Of a stretch of 10,143 bases of DNA, positions 5,035 through 10,143 are shown one piece after another. Within the stretch, counting starts at the first letter, position 1. The number at the start of each line of letters is the position of its first letter. The notes beneath the pieces are model-generated. The model did no database searches and was not told the DNA's origin. It was given only the letters and a program-made list of their open reading frames with translations. This DNA is from Anaerolineae bacterium (GTDB lineage: Bacteria; Chloroflexota; Anaerolineae; B4-G1; SLSP01): NCBI GenBank assembly GCA_016934645.1, contig JAFGSL010000292.1:1-10143 (forward strand), given 5' to 3'. Made by a program: the position numbers and the translations under genes.

Positions 5035-7713
5035 TTAGTTCTGATCGGTGGGGAGCAAACCGAGTTCGCGCGCCCGCGCGACGGCCTGTGTGCGACTTTT
5101 CACATCCAACTTGCCATAGATGCTGCTGGTGTGTCGCTTGACCGTGTTCAGCGCGATGACGAGTTTCTCGGCGATGTCTTTGTTGGAGAGGCCCTGGCTG
5201 ATGCAGTGCAGGACATCAAGTTCACGGGAGGTGAGAGAGTCTGTGAGTGGTTGAGTATGGGGGTGTGGGAGTGTGGGGGTAGTTTCTTCCATACTCCCAT
5301 ACTCCCGTACTCCGAAAGCAGCGAGTAACTGATCCACGTATTCTGCCTGAATGCCTCTCGCCGCCGCCTCGCGGAGCAGGGATGCCATCGGCGCGCCTTC
5401 GTTGAGGTACACGCGCATGAAGCCCTCCGGCTTGGCCAGCGCCAGCGATCGCTCCAGCGAGATCAGCGCGGCAGCCGTGTCGCCCAAGGCCTGCAGGGCC
5501 AGTGCCTTGAGCGCGCAGACCTCGATGACGTGCAGGAAGGCTCCGGCGGCTTCGGCGGGTGCCTGAAGCGGCTCTAGTGCGGCCAGCGCTTCTTCTGCCT
5601 CGTCTTGAGCCAGGCAGGCTCGCGCCAGGATCGTATGCAGGGTCACGATGAAGGTAGTGGGCAACCGTTGTCGGCCTTGGTCCCCAGGTACAAAAGCGGC
5701 CCGCGTCTCCTTCACCCAGCGCACGACTTTTTCGGGCTCTCCTGCCGCCAGGTTCAGACGCGCTTCCTGTGTGGACAGCCGGAAGTTGACCAAGGAAGAG
5801 TCGCCTTCCATAGAACTAAACTCGCGAGCTTTCTCCAGTGCCTCCCAGGCTCCGTCGATATCTCTCTTGAGCTGTAGAAGGTGGGACTGGGCGGTGTAGG
5901 CTTCGTTCAGCGTCTGGAGGATGCCCCACTCGCGGCACAGCGCCAGCGCCTCGTCCAACAGGTCGGCAGCCTTATCCAGGTCGTTCCACTCGATGTGAAC
6001 GCCGGCCAGTTCAACGTAGCCTGCCGCGGCCAGGGGGGCCTGTGCTGCGCCCTGCACTGCCAAGTCGATCACCTGTTGGCAGGACTGGGCGGACGCCCGC
6101 AGATGACCCTGGTAATATTGCGCCAGCGCCAACCCTTCGGTGGCCTGCGCCGACAGGAAAACGTGACCATCCTCCAGCGCCATATCGCGGGCCAGGCTGC
6201 ACGCCCGGATGGCCTCTTCGATCTTGTCGTCCACGTCGTACATAAAGCCCTGCGCAATCATTTCGATGATGTCCAGCAAGCGGATCAACATGCGGCGCAG
6301 AGAGTCGTTTTCGGCCGACGGCGGCAGGGCCTTCAATGCCTGGCGACAGTTCCTTAGGGCCTGCTGTGCGGCTTCCAGATGGCCGTTCATATACAGCGCC
6401 CAGGCACGATAAATCTGTAAGCGGGGATGGGCACGCAGCACATCCTGTGGCAATGTATCCACCCAGCGCAACAGTGCCGTCAGCCGGGCGTCGAGCAGGC
6501 TGGCCCCAGCGGCACGCTCGGCGATCTGTGCGATGCGTTCGAAATCCCCTGCTGCCCGCGCGTGTTTGACCGCTTGATCAAGCAGACTGTTTTCTTCGTG
6601 CCATTGACTGGCGCGGCGGTGCAGTTCATCTACTCCCCCCCCTCTGTCCCCTCCGCTTGCGGGGGGGATGAAAGGGGGGGCCTGTCCCAACCGCTTGCGC
6701 AGCAGGTCGCCAAATAGGTGGTGATAGCGATACCAAAGCCCTTCGTCATCCAGGGGAATGGTGAAGAGGTTGTCCCGCTGCAAACGTTCCAGCGTTTCAG
6801 CACCATCCCCCTCTCCCGTAAGAGCATCGCACAGCGGTGCGCAGAGCCGGTCGCGGATCGATGTTTGGAGCAGAAAGCGCTGTACCGGCTCCGGTTGTTG
6901 GCTCAAGACTTCTTCGATCAGGTACTCAATGATGTACTGGTGGCCGCCGGTGAACGCTTCGACGAAGGCATGCACGTCCTCACGTCCCTGTATCGATAGC
7001 GCCGCCAGGTGCAAACCCGAGATCCAGCCCTCGGTGCGAACCTCCAGCGCGGCAATGTCCCGTGGCTGTAAGTTCAATCCCATCACCTCGTTCAGGAATG
7101 CGGCGACTTCCTCGGTGGTGAAGCGCAAGTCGTCGGCACGCAGCTCAGTCAACTGTCCGCGGGCGCGCAGCCGGGCGATGGGCAGCGGTGGATCGGCGCG
7201 GGTGGCGATGACCAGGTGTAATTGCCGTGGCAGGTGATCGAGCAGAAACGCGACGCCGTCGTGAATGGTCCCTGCGGTGATGAGGTGATAATCGTCCAGG
7301 ATGAGGATGATGAACTCAGAGAGTGCAGCAAGCTCGTTGAGCAAGGGTGTCAGGATGGAGCGGACGGGCGGTAGCTGTGGTCCTTGGAGCATCGGCAGCA
7401 TGGACTGTCCCACCTTGGGATAGATCGTTTGCAATGCAGCGATAACATATGCCCAAAAATGGGCGGGGTCGTTATCGTCCTCGTCAAGGGAGAGCCAAGC
7501 GACTTGTAGGGGCTCACCGCGATGCGTCCTCGACGTATGTATCCATTCGCTGAGCAGCGTCGTCTTGCCGGAGCCGGCTGAGGCTGAGATCAGGGTCAAC
7601 CTGCGGCCCAGGCGCATCCCTTCGTCCAGCCGCTTGGTCAGCCGCGGGCGCTTCACCAGGTTGGAGTGTGGCAACGGGATGTAGAGCTTTGTGGTCAGGA
7701 GAAACGTTTCCAT
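5035..7713 (-). CDS. MalT/LAL-type LuxR transcriptional regulator
   Basis: The 892-residue protein is a large ATP-binding LuxR regulator (STAND ATPase, MalT-like). The start METFLLTTKLYIP is typical of the group. The Walker A motif SASAGSGKTT is at 43-52 and Walker B IILILDDYHL at 135-144. The sensor region ATRADPPLPIARLRARGQL follows. The middle (about 380-790) is a helical, TPR-like effector or interaction region. The C-terminus is a LuxR helix-turn-helix (about 827-887) with SRELDVL, GLSNKDIAEKL and TVKRHTSSIYGKL. Activity probably depends on ATP and an unknown ligand, as for MalT. Two stretches look inserted: a Pro/Gly-rich segment near residues 342-360 and a Thr/Pro/His linker near 803-826, both from palindromic DNA (see repeats). 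It has no clear ribosome site; a promoter candidate ends 9 bases before the ATG. It is the likely regulator of the adjacent operon. Confidence 0.95.
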   Translation of the reverse strand: METFLLTTKLYIPLPHSNLVKRPRLTKRLDEGMRLGRRLTLISASAGSGKTTLLSEWIHTSRTHRGEPLQVAWLSLDEDDNDPAHFWAYVIAALQTIYPKVGQSMLPMLQGPQLPPVRSILTPLLNELAALSEFIILILDDYHLITAGTIHDGVAFLLDHLPRQLHLVIATRADPPLPIARLRARGQLTELRADDLRFTTEEVAAFLNEVMGLNLQPRDIAALEVRTEGWISGLHLAALSIQGREDVHAFVEAFTGGHQYIIEYLIEEVLSQQPEPVQRFLLQTSIRDRLCAPLCDALTGEGDGAETLERLQRDNLFTIPLDDEGLWYRYHHLFGDLLRKRLGQAPPFIPPASGGDRGGGVDELHRRASQWHEENSLLDQAVKHARAAGDFERIAQIAERAAGASLLDARLTALLRWVDTLPQDVLRAHPRLQIYRAWALYMNGHLEAAQQALRNCRQALKALPPSAENDSLRRMLIRLLDIIEMIAQGFMYDVDDKIEEAIRACSLARDMALEDGHVFLSAQATEGLALAQYYQGHLRASAQSCQQVIDLAVQGAAQAPLAAAGYVELAGVHIEWNDLDKAADLLDEALALCREWGILQTLNEAYTAQSHLLQLKRDIDGAWEALEKAREFSSMEGDSSLVNFRLSTQEARLNLAAGEPEKVVRWVKETRAAFVPGDQGRQRLPTTFIVTLHTILARACLAQDEAEEALAALEPLQAPAEAAGAFLHVIEVCALKALALQALGDTAAALISLERSLALAKPEGFMRVYLNEGAPMASLLREAAARGIQAEYVDQLLAAFGVREYGSMEETTPTLPHPHTQPLTDSLTSRELDVLHCISQGLSNKDIAEKLVIALNTVKRHTSSIYGKLDVKSRTQAVARARELGLLPTDQN
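5253..5312 (-). repeat. Octamer-type inverted repeat array inside the LuxR gene
   Basis: The left arm (5253-5275, GAGTATGGGGGTGTGGGAG...) and right arm (5290-5312) are inverted copies built from a repeated unit close to GGGAGTAT. They match at 19 of 23 positions, and all four differences are transitions that would still pair as G-U in RNA. The loop is 14 bases. It encodes the flexible linker just before the DNA-binding domain, where extra sequence is tolerated. Confidence 0.75.
6635..6680 (-). repeat. G-rich nested palindromic element inserted in frame in the LuxR gene
   Basis: An outer pair of C-run (6635-6642) and G-run (6674-6680) encloses an inner stem, CCCCTCCGC (6648-6656) with GCGGGGGGG (6659-6667), one G-T wobble. 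On the coding strand it is read as a Pro/Gly-rich segment, PPFIPPASGGDRGGGV, between the ATPase part and the helical part. This is how short REP-like elements of some bacterial genomes appear when they land in genes. Only one copy is in this window. Confidence 0.7.
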
Positions 7714-7722
7714 CGCATTCCA

Positions 7723-7751
7723 ATCTTACCACGTTTTCACTGCGGCTTCAA
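7723..7751 (-). promoter_or_regulatory. Promoter candidate of the LuxR regulator gene
   Basis: On the minus strand TTGAAG (complement of 7746-7751) and TAAGAT (complement of 7723-7728) are 17 bases apart; each matches its consensus at 4 of 6 positions. The -10 box ends only 9 bases before the ATG at 7713, so the message would be nearly leaderless, which fits the absence of a ribosome site. The 16 bases covering the -10 box and adjoining spacer (7723-7738) recur at 9753-9768. Confidence 0.5.
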
Positions 7752-7760
7752 ATGCTGGGG

Positions 7761-7787
7761 GTGTTTCACACCGCCCAATCTTGGGCG
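7761..7787. promoter_or_regulatory. Palindromes upstream of the LuxR gene, possible operator
   Basis: CGCCCAA-TC-TTGGGCG (7772-7787) is a perfect 7-bp inverted repeat with a two-base centre. It is directly preceded by GTGTTTCACAC (7761-7771), itself a 4-bp palindrome around TTC. Both lie just upstream of the LuxR promoter candidate, where an activator or repressor could bind. No U-run follows on either strand, so a terminator is unlikely. Confidence 0.35.
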
Positions 7788-7801
7788 TTAGGTTGATTGA
7801 C

Positions 7802-7909
7802 CAGCTAGGGAGTGCGCGCGACACCCGCTTTGCCCCAAAAGTGAAGCACACACTCCGTGCCACTGCGATTGTACGATTCTGGAGATGCTATATAATCCCT
7901 CCCTAGCTG
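7802..7909. repeat. 108-bp segment bounded by an 11-bp perfect inverted repeat
   Basis: CAGCTAGGGAG (7802-7812) and CTCCCTAGCTG (7899-7909) are exact reverse complements 86 bases apart. A nested pair, GGAGTG (7809-7814) and CACTCC (7851-7856), adds to the possible fold. The right boundary coincides with the point where the post-stop reading of the 8925 membrane gene ends in TAG. No flanking target duplication is visible. It could be a small non-autonomous element or a structured RNA region; nothing protein-coding is seen in it. Confidence 0.45.
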
Positions 7910-7974
7910 TGGCGGGGATTGCCTCCCAATTTGTAGGTCGCGTTGATCATTCCATTGAAGGCGACAAAGTATCC
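7903..7974 (-). pseudogene. In-frame continuation of the upstream membrane gene after its TGA
   Basis: Directly after the TGA at 7975-7977, in the same frame, 23 sense codons follow before TAG (7903-7905). They begin GYFVAFNGMINATYK and end GGNPRHS, which resembles the terminal strands of the FGE/DUF1566-like domain that starts before the TGA. Full-length relatives, as I recall them, continue to an Arg-Cys-Val ending that is absent here. This points to a nonsense mutation in a once longer gene, with the true 3' end lost as well. Stop-codon readthrough is the alternative. Confidence 0.5.
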
Positions 7975-8925
7975 TCAACTCTCATTATAAGAATCGGCCG
8001 TCCAGTAGTAGATGGCCGCATGTTCGGTGGACCATAGCGGCGATTCTTTGTCGGGCAACAGAGTGCACTGCGCTTGTTTGCGGAATTCTCCCTGCCATGC
8101 GCAACCGGCGTTCTCACCGTGCCGGGTCAGGGACCGGACGACTTCGTCAGTGGTGGGCATGCGCCAGACATCCTGCGGCTCATCCATGAGGGTAGTGCCA
8201 TCCGCGCTTAAGTAACGGCAGAGATTGGTTTGTGCCATATCCTCGGCGGTAGCAAAGACCGTCGTATCGCCTTGTCGCCCGTAACCGGCTTTATCTTCCA
8301 TGCCTACTGGGGGCACGCCGTACAGGGCAATGCTCTGCCAGGAGGGATAACCACCCCAGGGCTGTTGCCAGTTCCATCCCGGCCCTTCCGGGGCCCAAAC
8401 GAGAGTGACGTCGTTGCCCTCGACCAGGCGCGCGCTGCGGTTGCCATCGTCCACGCGAGTGAGGACGATGGGCAGCATGCGGGCGGATATCCCCGCAAAT
8501 ACGAGCAGAGGCGCTCCCACCGCCAATAGATAGCGCCAGTGACGGCGCCACCAAAAAGCCGGAGAAGGTGTCCCTGCTGGGACGGCCCGTCGCTTAACCA
8601 GACCATCCACCAAGAAGACAAGACCCACGAGCGCAATAGCGAGGCCGATAAATGCGACATCGTTACCGAAAAAGAAAAGCGCGCATGTGCCAATGCCCAT
8701 GATCAGAACGCCACCTACAACGGGCCATCTGAAGGTCACCAGCGTGGGAATCAGCGTGACCGCGATTGGCACTAAATAGGGTAACCGGTTGTACCAAGCG
8801 CCCCACCAGCCCTCGTGATACATTTCGGCAGCGCCCCAATAAGTCCAAAATGTGGTGAAGAAAATCATGAGGATGGAGGCAAATCCTCCGAGAAGATGTG
8901 GAAGTTTTTTCTTTATGAATTTCAT
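7975..8925 (-). CDS. Membrane protein with C-terminal FGE/DUF1566-like domain, apparently truncated
   Basis: The 316-residue product has an N-terminal membrane part with about five hydrophobic segments (near 8-30, 48-64, 70-86, 89-109 and 130-150). An extracytoplasmic or cytoplasmic domain follows (about 165-316). This domain carries LVWAPEGPGW, LCRYLSADGTTL, DVWRMPTTDEVVRSL, DKESPLW and IYYWTADSYN, a pattern of the formylglycine-generating-enzyme/DUF1566-like fold, used elsewhere in binding or surface proteins. I place the start at the ATG at 8925 (AAAGAG upstream), where the first membrane segment begins; 68 codons further upstream are open but unlike the rest. The TGA falls just after the YWTADSYNES segment, before the expected last strands, which continue in frame in the next 72 bases. 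Whether the shortened protein folds is doubtful. Its function is unknown. Confidence 0.75.
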   Translation of the reverse strand: MKFIKKKLPHLLGGFASILMIFFTTFWTYWGAAEMYHEGWWGAWYNRLPYLVPIAVTLIPTLVTFRWPVVGGVLIMGIGTCALFFFGNDVAFIGLAIALVGLVFLVDGLVKRRAVPAGTPSPAFWWRRHWRYLLAVGAPLLVFAGISARMLPIVLTRVDDGNRSARLVEGNDVTLVWAPEGPGWNWQQPWGGYPSWQSIALYGVPPVGMEDKAGYGRQGDTTVFATAEDMAQTNLCRYLSADGTTLMDEPQDVWRMPTTDEVVRSLTRHGENAGCAWQGEFRKQAQCTLLPDKESPLWSTEHAAIYYWTADSYNES

Positions 8926-9161
8926 ACTGCTCTTTCTATCTTGCCCGCTGTTTACTGTTTTCATATTCAGCCATTTGGCCTCTATGGCATCTGGAACCGT
9001 CTTAGTGTTCAGCCCATGAACAATCTTAGGTGTTTCCAGAATTGGGGATATAGTTATCGTGGTAGCCGTCCCCACGCTGATGAACAGCTCGGTGGCCATA
9101 TCTCTTTTGGCTATCATCAGCGCTGGCAATCCCAGAGCAGCTTGGCCTTACCTCTGAAATA
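8926..9161. other. Spacer between two membrane protein genes
   Basis: These 236 bases separate the stop of the 9713 gene from the start of the 8925 gene. The minus strand is open for 68 codons before the chosen start (ATG at 8925), but that stretch has no recognisable motif or membrane segment and I do not call it coding. The only clear structure is the 9-bp inverted repeat at 9075-9122. I found no convincing promoter for the downstream gene. Confidence 0.4.
9075..9122. repeat. 9-bp perfect inverted repeat in the spacer
   Basis: CGCTGATGA (9075-9083) pairs perfectly with TCATCAGCG (9114-9122). Inside it, GCCA and TGGC can pair again, giving a two-part stem-loop. It lies about 40 bases after the stop of the 9713 gene. 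No T-run follows in either direction, so it may block RNA decay or set relative expression of the two membrane genes rather than terminate transcription. Confidence 0.5.
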
Positions 9162-9713
9162 CTACGCCTTATTCGTTATCTCGGATCGCTGCTTACCTCC
9201 CAGCCGGATCATCGAAAGGCCTCCCAGGATCAGGCCAGCGGTGAGAATAGCGATCCACTGTGTCCATCCCAGGAAACTCACCTTGAAGTGGAACCAGTAG
9301 TCCTTGTAGCCAGGCAGCCCCTCTGTTCCTGGGATCACAATAAAGTCTGGCTGAATGGTGACAAAAATGAGCCAATCGAGGACCAGCAAATCCCACACAG
9401 CAAAGAAAAACGCAAGCAGCGCGCTGTTAGCGAAAGCTGCCAGGAAAGACAGTTCCCCGTTATTTTGCTGCCTGAGCCTGGCATTCGAGTAGAGGGGCAC
9501 GCCGACGACAATGCAAAGATAGAGTACGCCCACGATGAGTTTCTGGCCGATAGGGATGTCGACGGCACCCACTGCGTCCTGGATGTCCGGAGGATAGTCA
9601 CTGACCCAAAACAGCGGATTGATGTAGATGGATCCGTACGTGACCACCGTGAGCAGCAAGTTCATGATGGTGCCATCAACAAGGACACGTCGGACAGATA
9701 ACAAGTTTTTCAT
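9162..9713 (-). CDS. Integral membrane protein, function unknown
   Basis: The 183-residue protein begins MKNLLSVRRVLVDGTIMN and has four or five likely membrane segments (about 14-32, 58-75, 89-120 as one long or two short ones, and 145-168). A conserved-looking loop with PGTEGLPGYKDYWFHFK (128-144) precedes the last helix. The C-terminus RLGGKQRSEITNKA is basic and probably cytoplasmic. The ATG at 9713 has AAGGGA upstream at fair spacing. I do not recognise a named family; short four-helix proteins of this style are common beside regulators in Chloroflexota. A good promoter candidate precedes it and shares a motif with the LuxR gene promoter, so the two may be co-regulated. The next gene downstream is the FGE-like membrane protein, 236 bases away. 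Confidence 0.82.
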   Translation of the reverse strand: MKNLLSVRRVLVDGTIMNLLLTVVTYGSIYINPLFWVSDYPPDIQDAVGAVDIPIGQKLIVGVLYLCIVVGVPLYSNARLRQQNNGELSFLAAFANSALLAFFFAVWDLLVLDWLIFVTIQPDFIVIPGTEGLPGYKDYWFHFKVSFLGWTQWIAILTAGLILGGLSMIRLGGKQRSEITNKA

Positions 9714-9752
9714 CTACAATCCCTTCCGCAGCGATGTGGCCGTCGTGACACG

Positions 9753-9781
9753 ATCTTATCACGTTTTCCGCTAATTATCAA
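9753..9781 (-). promoter_or_regulatory. Promoter candidate of the 9713 membrane gene
   Basis: On the minus strand TTGATA (complement of 9776-9781; 5 of 6) and TAAGAT (complement of 9753-9758; 4 of 6) are 17 bases apart. Transcription would start about 33 bases before the ATG at 9713. The sequence ATCTTA-T-CACGTTTTC (9753-9768, plus strand) matches the LuxR promoter region at 15 of 16 bases. Confidence 0.55.
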
Positions 9782-9791
9782 AATCGCAGTT

Positions 9792-10001
9792 CTACGTTTC
9801 CTCCAACTTCCTGATGGAGATCAGCACAACACCAAGATTATAAAGCAAATTGCGCAAGCCGAGTAGCGCTGATTGGTCTGGAATAGGACAGGTGAGAACT
9901 GTTTTGCCGCCGGAGTCATAAATCACCGTTAAGTTCTCAAATTGGCGGAACCGGTGTAGGGTCAGGTGTTCCTGGATCACAATCTCGTAAAAGGGTTTCA
10001 T
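9792..10001 (-). CDS. Small conserved protein, paralogue of the one at 4705-4908
   Basis: The 69-residue protein begins MKPFYEIVIQEHL and continues with QFENLTV, SGGKTVL and DQSALLGL, ending in VVLISIRKLEET. It aligns along its length with the 67-residue product at 4705-4908: shared YEI, HL, FE-LTV, D-G-TVL, DQ-AL-G and LG-L positions, with one single-residue gap. The match, especially the DQxAL core, is what makes this short frame credible. There is no membrane segment or signal. The ATG at 10001 lacks a clear ribosome site but overlaps the TGA of a possible upstream frame (ATGA), so it may depend on coupled translation. The 9713 membrane gene follows after 78 bases with its own promoter. 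The function is unknown. Confidence 0.78.
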   Translation of the reverse strand: MKPFYEIVIQEHLTLHRFRQFENLTVIYDSGGKTVLTCPIPDQSALLGLRNLLYNLGVVLISIRKLEET

Positions 10002-10143
10002 TCATAGTACGCGATTGATGCCGGTTTTCTGTACACGCGTTTCCGGTATGTGTACTTGCGATGGCCGATGTCATCGCATTGACTTGGCAACGGGTGGCCC
10101 CACGCTTCCCGACGGTGCAGACCCTCCACTTGAACTTGGACAA
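9998..10143 (-). CDS. Possible partial gene end, unrecognised
   Basis: On the minus strand one frame stays open from the window edge for 47 codons, ending YRKRVYRKPASIAYYE and then TGA. That TGA overlaps the ATG of the small protein gene as ATGA, the classic coupled-gene layout, which is the main reason to list it. The peptide is rich in Arg, Tyr and His, with one Cys-Asp-Asp; I see no known motif. A different frame is also open through this region, so the call is weak. Confidence 0.3.
   Translation of the reverse strand, partial: VQVQVEGLHRREAWGHPLPSQCDDIGHRKYTYRKRVYRKPASIAYYE

Noticed and set aside
5253..5312. Direct-repeat array as a CRISPR.
   Set aside because: The units are about 8 bases with no spacers, form an inverted pair, and lie inside a coding region with no cas genes nearby.
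7869..7896. TTGTAC, 16 bases, TATAAT on the plus strand as a promoter.
   Set aside because: The -10 box is perfect but the -35 box matches at only 3 of 6 positions. It would drive transcription antisense into the 7975-8925 gene with no reading frame behind it. It could yield an antisense RNA, but the support is too thin.
7714..7974. tRNA or riboswitch in the LuxR upstream region.
   Set aside because: I looked for a cloverleaf, a TTCRA arm and known riboswitch cores and saw none; only the inverted repeats already listed.
8926..9129. N-terminal 68-codon extension of the FGE-like membrane protein.
   Set aside because: The extension lacks motifs or helices, whereas the ATG at 8925 starts right before the first membrane segment and has a purine-rich AAAGAG upstream. 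The extension also contains the stem-loop at 9075-9122.

Overview
The window looks like chromosomal DNA of moderately high GC from a bacterium using the standard code. My best guess is an uncultured member of the Chloroflexota (Anaerolineae-like). That guess is inference: it rests on a large MalT/LAL-type LuxR regulator, small membrane proteins of a style common in that phylum, and short G-rich palindromic repeats inserted in frame within genes. I could run no database search.

Layout. (1) Plus strand, 2-2086: the C-terminal part of an OmpR/PhoB response regulator cut by the left edge, then a BaeS-like histidine kinase and a four-helix membrane protein. Each gene overlaps the next by a few bases, so this is a translationally coupled two-component operon. 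It ends in a stem-loop region and a compact hairpin terminator (2161-2188). (2) Minus strand, 4908-2239: a tight four-gene operon with its own promoter candidate (4958-4986). It encodes a 67-residue small protein, a Tat-exported protein resembling L-2-amino-thiazoline-4-carboxylate hydrolase, a leucine-carboxyl-methyltransferase-family (COG3315-type) methyltransferase, and a membrane-anchored class I methyltransferase. (3) Minus strand, 7713-5035: an 892-residue ATP-binding LuxR regulator, probably the local controller. Its gene carries two in-frame palindromic repeat insertions. (4) Minus strand, 10143-7975: a partial unrecognised reading frame, a second small protein homologous to the one in the operon, a four-helix membrane protein, and a membrane protein with an FGE/DUF1566-like C-terminal domain that is interrupted by an in-frame TGA.

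Possible links between the parts: the two small proteins (4705-4908 and 9792-10001) are clear relatives. The promoter candidates of the LuxR gene and of the 9713 membrane gene share a 15-of-16 base motif covering the -10 box. Together these suggest that the minus-strand genes form one regulated neighbourhood. The most interesting candidate system is the LuxR regulator next to the small protein, the exported cysteine-rich hydrolase-like protein and the two methyltransferases. Its substrate cannot be told from sequence. The most concrete oddity is the TGA followed by 23 codons that still read like the end of the same domain, and which stop inside an 11-bp inverted repeat bounding a 108-bp segment.
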